From: Sphingobacterium sp. UBA4616
GTDB taxonomy: Bacteria; Bacteroidota; Bacteroidia; Sphingobacteriales; Sphingobacteriaceae
Assembly: GCA_002386525.1 (NCBI GenBank)
Contig: DGIS01000010.1
Coordinates: forward strand, 1-64,000
DNA: 64,000 bases
Direction of reading: 5' to 3'
Part shown: in pieces, positions 45,183-54,749 of the stretch
Layout of the letters: the number at the start of each line of letters is the position of its first letter
How positions within the stretch are numbered: position 1 is the stretch's first letter
Notes under the pieces: generated by a model
The model's database searches: none
Told to the model about the DNA's origin: nothing
Seen by the model: only the letters and a program-made list of their open reading frames with translations
Translations under genes and position numbers: made by a program

Positions 45183-46373
45183 TTAAGCCAGATTAAATTC
45201 CTCTTCCAATTTGCTTTCATCTAGCGTATCTATTATTCCCCAAAAATTATTGATGTTGTTGCGCAGCTCACGCGAGGGCGTGACCATTATTTTGAGCTTA
45301 TCCTCCGGCAACAATCGATGTAGTTTCTCCTTAATCTCAGCGGTAAGTTCCAACATGGTGGGCCGATTTACGGGCACGCGAAAAAAGAGCATATTGACAT
45401 ACACTCTCGCCCGTATTTTGACCAACCAGGGGTTTTCACGCAGTGCTTTGGTGGTCACCTCTATGCGACATAACTTTCCGTCATGCAGATAGACATCTGC
45501 CGTACGTTGTTGTTTATAGATGATCACCGCGTTCAGGCATTTTATCGTGGCCCCGTCTGTCGGTTCTTTATCCTCCCATTTGCGCAAAAGGTAGACCATC
45601 AGTGCTAGCCGATCCCGATCGCGCTGCCACAAACTGAACAGCGTAGCCTGGGATTCTGATTTTTTCAAAGACGTGAGCTCCATCGCTGTGGTGTGGTCAT
45701 TGTGCCCCGATAGCTGCCTTGGGCTCTTAACCAGCTGCTCGGTCACATGTTCAAGAGAATCTCTATTTTCACCAGTTTCGGATCCACCTGCTACTAAAAG
45801 TGGCGCGGGATCTTGATCGAGCTGCGGCCTGGCCCCAGAAGGTATCTGGATCGCCGTTTGAACAAAGGATTGCCAATCGAGCAATCCCCATTTTGGAAAG
45901 CGATTTACCAACAGTATATAGGCGGTCATTATGGGAAAGAAAAACCAAAAATCAGTTGTCAGATACCATCGCGAAAGCAAGATCAATCCCGGCCTGTGCG
46001 GTAACAATACTTCCAGTACGACGCCGTGGATAGCTAGGACAACACCGGATGCGCAGAGCAGATAGATTATAAAATTCAGCTTGGTATTCGTACTGAACCG
46101 CTGCCTAACCACCAAGGCTGCATGTATGTAGCTGATCAGCATAGCGTAGACCATCAACAGCAACACCGTGCCGATCCATACCGCCATAAAGCGCTTGCTC
46201 TGGATACGGCCGAGCATCTCGCTGCCAGCAGATCCCACATTGATGATCAAAGCAAGGATAACACAAAAGAAAAAATGAAGTGGATAATAGCATATTTGGC
46301 TCCACCGGGCAATAACAGTTTTTAATAAATAAGGAAATAATCTTCTACTTTTATTTAAATTCTCCGATCGCAT
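45183..46373 (-). CDS. Membrane protein with C-terminal LytTR-like domain
   Basis: 396 residues. Four hydrophobic helices lie in the first 170 residues (FFFCVILALIINVGSA, WIGTVLLLMVYAMLI, FIIYLLCASGVVLAIHGVVL, FWFFFPIMTAYILLV). A linker follows, then a C-terminal region (about 280-390) with IIYKQQRTADVYLHDGKLCRIEVTTKALRENPWLVKIRARVYVNM. This resembles the beta-rich LytTR DNA-binding fold in diverged form. That suggests a membrane-tethered regulator, comparable in plan to but unrelated to the LuxR-type pair at 1177. The call is inference from shape. Confidence 0.5.
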   Translation of the reverse strand: MRSENLNKSRRLFPYLLKTVIARWSQICYYPLHFFFCVILALIINVGSAGSEMLGRIQSKRFMAVWIGTVLLLMVYAMLISYIHAALVVRQRFSTNTKLNFIIYLLCASGVVLAIHGVVLEVLLPHRPGLILLSRWYLTTDFWFFFPIMTAYILLVNRFPKWGLLDWQSFVQTAIQIPSGARPQLDQDPAPLLVAGGSETGENRDSLEHVTEQLVKSPRQLSGHNDHTTAMELTSLKKSESQATLFSLWQRDRDRLALMVYLLRKWEDKEPTDGATIKCLNAVIIYKQQRTADVYLHDGKLCRIEVTTKALRENPWLVKIRARVYVNMLFFRVPVNRPTMLELTAEIKEKLHRLLPEDKLKIMVTPSRELRNNINNFWGIIDTLDESKLEEEFNLA

Positions 46374-46566
46374 AAGGAATACAAATTCGTCTGGTAATTG
46401 GTTGAAAAAAACGCTTACCTCAAACTTACAAAATTTCTTTAAAATAACACTAATTTACCGGAGAAACATTCCGTCAAAATATACCGAATCCCGTCATATC
46501 CAACCAAAGAATTTGTTTTCTATGGTTTTAGCTGATTTATTTGTGGTTTTACGTAATAGCAAAAAT

Positions 46567-46968
46567 ATGAAAAGAACATTTGACCAAGCAGGTGTAAACG
46601 ACCTGCAGCTAAAAGTATTGACCCTTCCTTATGCCGAGCGTCTTCCTATCATCAACTCCGTCATGAGCGATTTCGTCGGCTTTATGCATGCCTATTTTGA
46701 GCTACGCCTCAGCCAGATCCAATATCTGAATACCATTTCGCTTGCACTCAAAACCGAACTTAGCATCGGTATTGCCGACAGCTGGAACAACGGCCTAGCC
46801 GTTGACTTCCAAAAGAACAGCAGCTCGGTCGATGAAGAAAAAGACACACCAAAGGACATCATCCTTTCACGATACAATTCATCCAGTGACCTACCTGTTG
46901 CGAACAGATTGTTGCCGACAGGTTATTTTTCTATCCGCATTGTTTATCGGAATTCCGCAGGCAGCTAA
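46567..46968 (+). CDS. Small conserved-looking cytosolic protein, unknown
   Basis: 133 residues from the ATG at 46567; a longer open frame begins at 46402. MKRTFDQAGVNDLQLKVLTL then PYAERLPIINSVMSDFVGFMHAYFELRLSQIQYLNTIS is mostly helical. The C-terminal third is low-complexity and may be a spurious extension. No signal peptide. Divergent from the LytTR-like gene, so the 190-base region between could hold shared control. No family recognised. Confidence 0.5.
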   Translation: MKRTFDQAGVNDLQLKVLTLPYAERLPIINSVMSDFVGFMHAYFELRLSQIQYLNTISLALKTELSIGIADSWNNGLAVDFQKNSSSVDEEKDTPKDIILSRYNSSSDLPVANRLLPTGYFSIRIVYRNSAGS

Positions 46969-47055
46969 TCCACGTTTCTCCGAAACAGACGTGGCCTATT
47001 CCCCAAAAATACTAGTGCTATGCGGACCCCATCATTCAGGTTGATAGAAGAAGAA

Positions 47056-48030
47056 ATGGATTTTGTGAGCAAGAGTACGCTCACAAAATCTTTTCAACAG
47101 CAGTTGCCCGGTAGCCGGACCAGACTGCTATGCCATCCACAAATTTGTCTGTTTGAGGAGTATCTGCAGACCGGCAATTTGGAGAGCTATTGCTATCAGT
47201 TCGAAGTGCATAGCCCAACAACAATCCGTTTTGAGATATGCAGTCCGCAGACCCATCTGCTCTACCATCTCGCAGGGCGTGCGCCGATCCATTACAGCCA
47301 GCCACAGGTCAAAGACACCTTTATTTTCCGCCCGCGACATGGTGCGTTTCTCTATTTCCCCGAAACTGAAATTGCATTAAAATTTGAGCCCGGAACATAT
47401 CACATTCAAGGGTTTACACTACCTTTGAATCTGCTTCATATCGGCGGGGTTCCTGGCTTTGAGTATCTCTCTAGCGTGATCGCAGCACATAAAGGCAGGC
47501 TCGCACAGTACCGAGTCAGCCTGGACTTTGCCGCTATGGAGCAGACCCGACAGTTATTTGCTGAGCTCACGAGGGAACTCAGCAAGAAGCCGTTGATACC
47601 CAAAAGTATTATCCTTCACAAAATTCAGGATCTGCTCCTTCTGAGCAAAAATAAGCTACTCAAAGCGCAGGGTCTCTTGAGCCACCAAGACCATTTGGCT
47701 CTTCAGGCCCGAGCGTTGATCAGCAAGCGGATCTCAGAAACGGAAGGACGAATTTTTATTGGAGATATCGCTGATACACTGCACGTTGCAAATGATCAAC
47801 TCAACAGATACCATATGCAGCGCTATGGCGAGACGCTATTGCATTTTCGCAACCAGGTATTGGCCGACAAGGCAAAGCATCTGCTGGATCGAAAAATGCC
47901 TGTAAAGCTCGTTTCGGACTTTTGTGGCTTTGGTCAGATTTCTAGTTTTACTCGATTTTTTAAAAATGAAACCGGGTTATCTCCGACGGCCTACCAACAG
48001 CTTACCTTTAATCCCAAAAAGCGGAGGTAG
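47056..48030 (+). CDS. AraC-family transcriptional regulator
   Basis: 324 residues from the ATG at 47056; an earlier ATG at 47020 adds 12. The N-terminal half is a probable cupin-like or sensory beta domain. The C-terminal HTH is clear: ISKRISETEGRIFIGDIADTLHVANDQLNRYHMQRYGETLLHFRNQV, then LLDRKMPVKLVSDFCGFGQISSFTRFFKNETGLSPTAYQQL, the second helix-turn-helix with the conserved FxxETGxSPxxYR pattern. Ligand unknown. Confidence 0.85.
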   Translation: MDFVSKSTLTKSFQQQLPGSRTRLLCHPQICLFEEYLQTGNLESYCYQFEVHSPTTIRFEICSPQTHLLYHLAGRAPIHYSQPQVKDTFIFRPRHGAFLYFPETEIALKFEPGTYHIQGFTLPLNLLHIGGVPGFEYLSSVIAAHKGRLAQYRVSLDFAAMEQTRQLFAELTRELSKKPLIPKSIILHKIQDLLLLSKNKLLKAQGLLSHQDHLALQARALISKRISETEGRIFIGDIADTLHVANDQLNRYHMQRYGETLLHFRNQVLADKAKHLLDRKMPVKLVSDFCGFGQISSFTRFFKNETGLSPTAYQQLTFNPKKRR

Positions 48031-48097
48031 GTTTAGATTCACGGATTTTGTCAAATCCTGATGCGCTTTATGTCAAATTGGGTGCAGCGGCGGTCAC

Positions 48098-48105
48098 TAT
48101 CTTTG
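48098..48105 (+). promoter_or_regulatory. Candidate -7 box
   Basis: TATCTTTG fits TAnnTTTG about 50 bases before the short frame at 48157 and farther upstream of the small peptide gene at 48524. No good -33 TTTG at the expected spacing. Confidence 0.35.
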
Positions 48106-48156
48106 AATTACGAACCATATACCCATAGGACTGGGTGAATTTATAAACAAAGAAGT

Positions 48157-48459
48157 ATGATCAAGCAAGAGCGTATACAGCGTACACAACGAGTCAGGGT
48201 AAATTCGCTAAATGAACAACCATTCGCCGCGGATATGAGCGTCCCACGTCGGCAATGGCCTTCGCAACTGGTGCAGCGAAAATATGCTGGCTTGGCGAAG
48301 ATGAAACTTTTGCTATCGGTGACCTGCTGCTGTGCTGGCCCTGTACGTGACAGGCACGGGCGCAGGTTTACCACTTTCCCGTGTGGCGGTACGATACAGC
48401 ATTTACGTGAAAAGGGCTGGCCTCATGCGGCGTTTCGGTCAGCCCGGCAGCATCTGTGA
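48157..48459 (+). CDS. Doubtful 100-residue reading frame
   Basis: Starts MIKQERIQRTQRVRVNSLNEQ and contains LSVTCCCAGPVRDRHGRRFTT. Composition is Arg/Cys/His-rich and unlike a soluble protein of this genome; the opposite strand also has an open frame. No domain recognised. It may be a leader region, an overprinted segment or a degraded gene between the AraC gene and the small peptide gene. Confidence 0.25.
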   Translation: MIKQERIQRTQRVRVNSLNEQPFAADMSVPRRQWPSQLVQRKYAGLAKMKLLLSVTCCCAGPVRDRHGRRFTTFPCGGTIQHLREKGWPHAAFRSARQHL

Positions 48460-48523
48460 AACCGGATACATCTTGGGTGTAGCTGATTAATGAACAAGAT
48501 TTGACTAATTAAAATTTTGCACT

Positions 48524-48736
48524 ATGGCACTATTTCAATTGAATGATCCGAGTAACCCTGGTAATCCAGACAGTTATTCAGCAGGATCACCTGGTTGTTC
48601 GGGCAATAATCAAATCTGTACTATCGACGCTCCTAATGTTGGGGGAAAACCAGATATTACAGAAGATTTGAGAAACGAAATGCTCGAAGCTTTAAATACC
48701 AGGACGAATACATCACATGTGACATTAAAGTCGTAG
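48524..48736 (+). CDS. Small cysteine-containing peptide near SusCD-TlpA locus
   Basis: 70 residues, no signal peptide. The N-terminal stretch is Asn/Pro/Gly/Ser-rich, with two cysteines in PGCSGNNQICTIDAPN. This is followed by GKPDITEDLRNEMLEALNTRTNTSHVTLKS. Similar small proteins (C...C.I.AP..GGKP.IT..L..E...AL) recur beside SusC/SusD/thioredoxin-like clusters in Sphingobacteriales and resemble DUF6520-like peptides. Role unknown; exported peptide or substrate of the neighbouring thiol protein is possible. It converges on the TlpA-like gene with a shared terminator. Confidence 0.6.
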   Translation: MALFQLNDPSNPGNPDSYSAGSPGCSGNNQICTIDAPNVGGKPDITEDLRNEMLEALNTRTNTSHVTLKS

Positions 48737-48753
48737 ACATGCCATTTTAATTA

Positions 48754-48779
48754 TAGGGTGCATAAAAATATGCACCCTA
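48754..48779. terminator. Bidirectional terminator
   Basis: TAGGGTGCAT and ATGCACCCTA form a perfect 10-bp stem with a 6-base loop between convergent genes; T-rich on both sides. Confidence 0.8.
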
Positions 48780-48785
48780 ATTTGT

Positions 48786-50006
48786 TTAATCTACCAATAC
48801 AAAAACCTCTGTTGTTCTTTTTGCCTTGACAAGATCATAACCTGCGTCAAGCAGTAACGATCTTAGTTCATCAAAAGACTGATGAGATCTCGCCGGAATT
48901 TTGTTATCCAATGTACTTTCATCCAAAATAACAGGATATGCACTATTGAGGTCTGCCATAAATACAAAATCTCTTTTGGACTGGCCGACATCCTGCATAT
49001 TTTTACTTTTGCCCTTACCATCAATAATAACCCAACAATCAATCATTCTTTTTTCTATCGATGTCTTTACATCTAACCTATTGTCGAGATCTTGAATAAT
49101 ACTTCGCATTCGCTTATCCTTTGATTCTCGCTCTGTAAATTCAAATTCGTACGAGATCACATTTTTTAATAACCAATCTTCTTCGTAGCCATCCCGATCG
49201 GAGGCATAACAATATTTTTCCGGATGGGTTGATTCTATTATGATCCGATCAGCTTTCATATATGGCAACCGCGTAGTTTTTCCATAAGCATGCATATAGG
49301 CCGAAAGTATCGGCGCATTGATCATATACTCCCGTATACAGCTTGAATCAGACGAAATATCCGTACCAAATTTGGTATCTGCATCTGGAATATAACCAGT
49401 CAGAGCAGCGTACGATCTTAGGGGGTAACGATGATCCTTCAGTGATTTCGAATAATTAAAGGTTTTAAAATCATTTTTCTGAGGCACATCAAGTTTACCC
49501 TCTTTAAGCATGGTATTGACCATCTTTTCATCCAGGTATTCTACATGAGTAATTCCTTTCACTAGGCCATCGAGAATCCATACCACGTGTGAAACTGTCT
49601 GATGCGGAAAAAGCGTTTTTAGATTCTTATCTTCAACAATAAATTTCAAATCTGTGGCAGCTATAATATCATTTAACTTTCTCATTTTAGCTATCCGGCC
49701 GCGATCCTCATAGGTTACAGGATAAATCTGAATATCTTTTCCAAATTTCTTGGCAACCTGAGACAGCCTAGGCAGCGCGGCTATACAACTTGAACAAGAC
49801 GAATTCATAAAGTCAAGAATGACGAGGCGCGCAGCCTGTTCTGAAAACTTTCCTAACAGGACACCATCTTCAAGAGTGCCCATATCCACATTGGGCATTT
49901 TCATTCCAGTAGTCAATGTATCTGCCTGAAAGGTGCTACAATAAGCAGTATGTATTGTATGCAATAACAAAGCTATAACACACATATTTTTAATCAATTT
50001 TTTCAT
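48786..50006 (-). CDS. TlpA-like thioredoxin-fold protein in SusCD locus
   Basis: 406 residues from the ATG at 50006; the longer frame from 50051 overlaps susD by 44 bases and lacks a signal. From 50006 the signal MKKLIKNMCVIALLLHTIHTAYC is normal. A thioredoxin fold with ILDFMNSSCSSC (Cys71 and Cys74) and later YPVTYEDRGRIAKM matches TlpA/AhpC-TSA relatives. The C-terminal half is of unknown type. Proteins of this sort accompany some SusC/SusD pairs. The start follows the susD stop by one base. Confidence 0.8.
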   Translation of the reverse strand: MKKLIKNMCVIALLLHTIHTAYCSTFQADTLTTGMKMPNVDMGTLEDGVLLGKFSEQAARLVILDFMNSSCSSCIAALPRLSQVAKKFGKDIQIYPVTYEDRGRIAKMRKLNDIIAATDLKFIVEDKNLKTLFPHQTVSHVVWILDGLVKGITHVEYLDEKMVNTMLKEGKLDVPQKNDFKTFNYSKSLKDHRYPLRSYAALTGYIPDADTKFGTDISSDSSCIREYMINAPILSAYMHAYGKTTRLPYMKADRIIIESTHPEKYCYASDRDGYEEDWLLKNVISYEFEFTERESKDKRMRSIIQDLDNRLDVKTSIEKRMIDCWVIIDGKGKSKNMQDVGQSKRDFVFMADLNSAYPVILDESTLDNKIPARSHQSFDELRSLLLDAGYDLVKAKRTTEVFVLVD

Positions 50007-50007
50007 T

Positions 50008-51363
50008 TTATCGTTCAGTTTGAGTAAGCATAGAATTGTTGAGGACAGCAAATGGTATCAAAAAAGTATATTGAGGAGCATTCGGCCGTAATTCTGCCAG
50101 CATTTCTGGCCACGATCTTTTTAAAGTCACAGCCGTTTCAGCCTTGAGGTTCAATCTTTTTAGATCTGACCAGCGCCGCTGGCGCATAATCAGTTCTTTT
50201 CTCCTTTCCTGTAAGATAAAATTCAATAGTGTAACCTGATCAGTATCTGTACGATCTGTATACGTACCAGATTTCCACCGCGACCGTAAGAGGTCGTTGA
50301 TATCCTTAAGTGCCAAGGCAATCTTGCCTAGCCGAGCATTTGATTCAGCCCTGATAAGATATATCTCGTCTACAGCCAAGCCACTGAATGGAGCCTGATT
50401 CAAAACACCGTCGTAATTTCCCTTGAAAGAATAGGTACCATCGTTATTATTGATAAAAAACACTGTCCTGCGCAGATCGTTAGCCTGATAAGTTCCCATT
50501 AGTTCTGCCGACACTTTCCAACGTGTGCGTGTATAAGTCGCACTCCCACTTGAAATAGCTTGAAATAACACCTCCGTATTAAATCTCGAAATCGGCGTAT
50601 TGCTCGACTGGTTCAGCACATTGAAGTCCAATAAAGAAGCATTTCGTTGCAGACATTTATCTGCATAATAGGCAGCCTGCTCATAATCTTGGAGATAAAG
50701 ATATACTCTTGCCAATAAAGCTAAACTGGCTGTATAAGAGGGTCTAGAAGCCTTATCATTGTTATCTTTCAGTAGCTCGGTAGCCGACAGTAAATCGGCT
50801 AGCAACTGCTCATAGAATTCACCAATGGTCACTCTGGGACTATGCTCCTCAATATTCGGCGTTTTACGGTAAGGAATAGCCATTTTAGCTGCATTGCTTT
50901 TATCCGCTCTGGGCACATCCACAAATAGTTCACCCAACGCTAGATGGGCATATGCCCTAAAAAATAAGGCTTTACCTTTCAGTTGTTGCGAGCGATCATT
51001 GCTGGGCAATTTATCAATCATTGCAAGTACTTGATTGGCATTATAGACCACCCGATAAGGCGCAGACCATTGCGTGGCTGGTGGAGCAGCCTGTATATTC
51101 CATACAAACAGGTCCCTATCCTCATCAATCGTGATTGCAGACCAGTCTGCATAGTTCATTTGAAAATTGTCGCTACACAATTCACCGATATAAGGATAGC
51201 CTTGATTTAACATGCTATAATTGTCCATTAAGGCCTCTCCATCTTCAATCGATTCTGGAATAGCCATTTTTAGATCAGCTTTTTTGTCTAAAAATTTATC
51301 ACAGCCAGCCAAGGTAAACAGTAGGGCTGTGATAAATAAAATAGGATATCTTTTCATTCTCAA
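50008..51363 (-). CDS. RagB/SusD-family nutrient-binding lipoprotein
   Basis: 451 residues. The signal ends in LLFTLAGCDKFLDKK (lipobox). The TPR-like scaffold shows RAYAHLALGELFVDVPRA, ASLALLARVYLYLQDYEQAAYYADKCL, IYLIRAESNARLGKIALALKDINDLLRSRW and FILQERRKELIMRQRRWSDLKRL, the SusD C-terminal signature. It is the surface-exposed lid of the SusC transporter encoded just upstream. Confidence 0.93.
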   Translation of the reverse strand: MRMKRYPILFITALLFTLAGCDKFLDKKADLKMAIPESIEDGEALMDNYSMLNQGYPYIGELCSDNFQMNYADWSAITIDEDRDLFVWNIQAAPPATQWSAPYRVVYNANQVLAMIDKLPSNDRSQQLKGKALFFRAYAHLALGELFVDVPRADKSNAAKMAIPYRKTPNIEEHSPRVTIGEFYEQLLADLLSATELLKDNNDKASRPSYTASLALLARVYLYLQDYEQAAYYADKCLQRNASLLDFNVLNQSSNTPISRFNTEVLFQAISSGSATYTRTRWKVSAELMGTYQANDLRRTVFFINNNDGTYSFKGNYDGVLNQAPFSGLAVDEIYLIRAESNARLGKIALALKDINDLLRSRWKSGTYTDRTDTDQVTLLNFILQERRKELIMRQRRWSDLKRLNLKAETAVTLKRSWPEMLAELRPNAPQYTFLIPFAVLNNSMLTQTER

Positions 51364-51386
51364 TTCGTGTTAAATAACAATTCGAT

Positions 51387-54300
51387 TTATAAGTTCAGTG
51401 TTGCGCCCAGCGTGTACGTACGTGGGATTGGTATGGAGCGGTAATAATCGGAATCCACATTATACCCCGTCTTCTTCCAGATGATCAAGTTCATATTATC
51501 CATATTGAAAAATACCTGACCCCGAATTTTCCCTTTGCCCAAGCCATTAAAATTATAATTCAGATTAATGTCCTTTATGCGGATTGCATCTCCCCGTTCA
51601 ACAACCGCGTCAGAGAAGGTATAAAAATTGTCACGTGCGTTATTTAACGGATATATAAAAGCAGGCACATTGGTTTTCAGCTCGTCCCCTGGCTCCCGCC
51701 AGCTATTATCAAAATCCTCATTCATTGTCCAGTAATTTGCTAAAGCCGAATAATTTACTGTCGGTCTTCTAAATACGAACTTAAACTTGTATTGAATATT
51801 TGTACTCAAAGACCAAGGGCCGTAGTTAAAGGTGTTACGTACAAAACCCGAATATAGCGGAATCGTTGATCCCATAAATTTAAGCGTCTCTACGGGTGAA
51901 GAAGCAAATTTTGTATACTCCTTACTCTTCTCGCCATTCATCCAACCTAAGGGCTCACCAGTCTGTGGATCCAGTCCTGCAAACGGGTAGGCATACAGTC
52001 CGTATAGATCGCGGCCTTCCACCGGATTCGGTGAGGTAGCTGCATCAAGGTATGAATCTGCCCGCGCGGGTCTATAATTGTATTTTTTAGTAATATTTCG
52101 CTGATAATTGAATATCAGATTGGAATTCCATGAAAATTTGCCTCCTTTGATATTTACGGTTTGCAGATTAGCTTCAATGCCGCGGCCGGCAAAATGGGCG
52201 ACATTCAAGATCTGTGAATCAAACCCTGTTGTTGGATCGACCATCCCCCTAGCAACGATATCCCTGCCATCTTTCTTATAAAAGTCTACTGTGCCCGAAA
52301 TACGATTGCCAAGGGCCGCAAAATCAAGTCCGAGATTAAAAACGCCTACCTTTTCAGACCTATAATCCGGATTGGAAGGATTGATCATATAGGCATAAGT
52401 GTACGAGGTAATACTATGCGTTCCGCTATATTCCATAATCGGGTTGGCTGAGTAAGAATTGTTGGCGTTGCCATTATAGCCATAGGTTCCCCGGATTTTC
52501 AATCGAGACAGCGCTTCGAAATGATAAAAAGATTCCTTTGTTATATCCCATGCTAAACCAGCAGACCATAGCGGTTGCCATCTATTGTTGGTCGACACAC
52601 CAAAAAGATTAGAGGCATCCCTGCGTATACTCCCACTCAAAAAATACCGATCCAAAAAGGTATAGGTCGCATTACCAAAGAAAGACGTGAACCGTTGATT
52701 CAGCTCGTCAAATTTGACACCATCAATGATCTGCCCAGATCCCATGATCCCATTCAGCAAACGGAAATTGGTCAGGTAATTCACACGTGCATAACTCAAT
52801 GTATTGCGATCATAACCATAGAGGTTGTGCCCGTCCATCCGATTGTTCAAATCCTTCATTTCAGCTCCAGCGATGGCATTGATTTTATGTCGATCCCGAT
52901 CGAATGATTGATCCCAAGCCAGATTTCCCCTGAGGTAATGTGAATTTATGATACCATTGTTTTGGTAAAAAATATCACCGATTGGTACATTTCGTGTTAT
53001 CGTGGTTGGCGTCCACTGCGTAAACATATTGATGTAATGCTGTGTAAAATAAGAATCGATCCCCTGCCAGTTGGTTATTTTATTTGCTGACTTCTGAAAT
53101 TGATAGGCTACATTTGCGCTGATGAAAGGTGTTAATTTCCAGTTCGCACTTAAATTGAGCGTGACATCTTCGGTACTATTTTTATTTTCGCTGCTGGCAA
53201 TTTCATTGAAGATATTATAGTGGGCTGGCATAAGCCTTCCACCCGCAAGCGTATCGATGTAAGATTTACGGATCGTAACCGTCTCCAGATCAGTAGCCTT
53301 TCCGTCATCGTCGACCAACCTGAGATAAGGATAAAAACTACGTCCCGCGCCAGAATATAGGGAGCCAAAAGACAGCTGCGAATCGGTACCCATCCCCTTG
53401 ATTGTAGAGTTTCCATACATCAGCTGCATACCGATCTCCAACTGTTTGACAGGGCGGATGTTTGTCACCAACCGGGCAGTAACTCTTTCCACACCTGCAT
53501 TTTGAATGTTATTACGGTTTTTATCGTATCCCACACTCGCCTGAAAATCATAGTTAGCACCGCCCCCCGTTATATTGGTTGCATATTGCTGGTTATAGCT
53601 GTTTCTATAGATGTACTTTAAGTAATCTGTTCGCACATCCTGTCTACTCCATTCAGCTTTCTGACGATCATAGGTTAGTTGATCGATCTCGCCTTTGCGC
53701 AGCTTGTCCATTAACACAACCATTGGCGTAATGCTCCGATCCAAAGAAGTGATCTGCCAGTCGAAAAAATTGTTTTTAAATAACAGCTCTTCCATCTCCA
53801 TAAAAGATGAACTGGACATGTAAGGTTTTTTATAGATATCCGGCTTTTCTCCCAACTGGTTTGCTACCTGGACTGACAGTTTTAGTTTTCCATCCTTAGT
53901 CCCTCTTTTTGAAGTCAAAACAATCACTCCATTTCCTGCTCTGGTTCCCCAGATGGATGCCGCCGCGGCATCTTTAAGGATGGTTACCGATTCAATATCG
54001 TTGGGGTTTATATTTGCGATATCACCCTCGTAAGGAAAGTTATCTAATATAACCAGTGGATTATAATACCCATAGTAGGTAGAAGTGGTACGGACAGATA
54101 ACTGCTGTAACGGAGAAAGTCCCTCCACCCTTTTCTCAAAACGGAGTGCGGGCGACAAGCCTTCAAGCCGATTGATAATGTTGGTACTTTTGCTGATATT
54201 GAGCTGTTGCTTTCCGATTACTTCAAAACTCCCCGTTGCCCGCTCCTTCGGAATTTTTTGATACCCAGTAGAAACCACCTCTATCTCTTCCAATTGATTC

Positions 54301-54749
54301 TCTAGTGGTATCAATTTTATAGCCGATGATACTCCGGCAGTATATGAAGTTTCTAGACGCTTGAAACCGACATGGGAGAATGAAACTGTACCTGTAGAAT
54401 TCGAGACTGTTAACGAAAAGGAACCATCATTTTTAGACGAGGTCCTACCCTTTTCACCATCTACTCGAATGGAAACCCCTTGGATGGGTTTTCCGTCACT
54501 GAAGGATACGACAGTACCGCTGATAGATAACAACCCATCGGCCCCACTGTCCTTGCGGGGCGTCTGAGCTGATAAAATAAACATATGAAATACAGTAGCA
54601 ATTACTAAAAGAGTCCTTAGGATTGATAGTTCTCTTAAGCTATATGCTTTATTTTCATTACACTTATGTTGTGCATTTATTAAATTTACATACTGGGCCT
54701 TCTGTTTTGAACAGGCAATACTTCTCCCAGTCCTTATAAAATTGTTCAT
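51387..54749 (-). CDS. SusC/RagA-family TonB-linked outer-membrane protein
   Basis: 1120 residues. The N-terminus is unusually long: about 40 residues before a hydrophobic TLLVIATVFHMFILSAQT signal, so a downstream start is possible. Then come a carboxypeptidase-regulatory-like domain (SISGTVVSFSDGKPIQGVSIRV), a plug (LEEIEVVSTGYQKIPKERATGS, LVILDNFPYEGDIANINPNDIESVTILKDAAAASIWGTRAGNGVIVLTSK) and the 22-strand barrel ending in PIPRTYTLGATLNL. It imports a large substrate by TonB energy. The glycan or peptide substrate cannot be told; no glycoside hydrolase is nearby and the partner is a thioredoxin-like protein. Confidence 0.95.
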   Translation of the reverse strand: MNNFIRTGRSIACSKQKAQYVNLINAQHKCNENKAYSLRELSILRTLLVIATVFHMFILSAQTPRKDSGADGLLSISGTVVSFSDGKPIQGVSIRVDGEKGRTSSKNDGSFSLTVSNSTGTVSFSHVGFKRLETSYTAGVSSAIKLIPLENQLEEIEVVSTGYQKIPKERATGSFEVIGKQQLNISKSTNIINRLEGLSPALRFEKRVEGLSPLQQLSVRTTSTYYGYYNPLVILDNFPYEGDIANINPNDIESVTILKDAAAASIWGTRAGNGVIVLTSKRGTKDGKLKLSVQVANQLGEKPDIYKKPYMSSSSFMEMEELLFKNNFFDWQITSLDRSITPMVVLMDKLRKGEIDQLTYDRQKAEWSRQDVRTDYLKYIYRNSYNQQYATNITGGGANYDFQASVGYDKNRNNIQNAGVERVTARLVTNIRPVKQLEIGMQLMYGNSTIKGMGTDSQLSFGSLYSGAGRSFYPYLRLVDDDGKATDLETVTIRKSYIDTLAGGRLMPAHYNIFNEIASSENKNSTEDVTLNLSANWKLTPFISANVAYQFQKSANKITNWQGIDSYFTQHYINMFTQWTPTTITRNVPIGDIFYQNNGIINSHYLRGNLAWDQSFDRDRHKINAIAGAEMKDLNNRMDGHNLYGYDRNTLSYARVNYLTNFRLLNGIMGSGQIIDGVKFDELNQRFTSFFGNATYTFLDRYFLSGSIRRDASNLFGVSTNNRWQPLWSAGLAWDITKESFYHFEALSRLKIRGTYGYNGNANNSYSANPIMEYSGTHSITSYTYAYMINPSNPDYRSEKVGVFNLGLDFAALGNRISGTVDFYKKDGRDIVARGMVDPTTGFDSQILNVAHFAGRGIEANLQTVNIKGGKFSWNSNLIFNYQRNITKKYNYRPARADSYLDAATSPNPVEGRDLYGLYAYPFAGLDPQTGEPLGWMNGEKSKEYTKFASSPVETLKFMGSTIPLYSGFVRNTFNYGPWSLSTNIQYKFKFVFRRPTVNYSALANYWTMNEDFDNSWREPGDELKTNVPAFIYPLNNARDNFYTFSDAVVERGDAIRIKDINLNYNFNGLGKGKIRGQVFFNMDNMNLIIWKKTGYNVDSDYYRSIPIPRTYTLGATLNL

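Noticed and set aside
48141..48374. Minus-strand frame opposite the doubtful 48157 gene
   Set aside because: No domain, no signal peptide and unusual composition; neither strand is convincing.
51387..54749. A polysaccharide utilisation locus with degrading enzymes
   Set aside because: No glycoside hydrolase, lyase or sulfatase lies nearby; the only partner is a thioredoxin-like protein.
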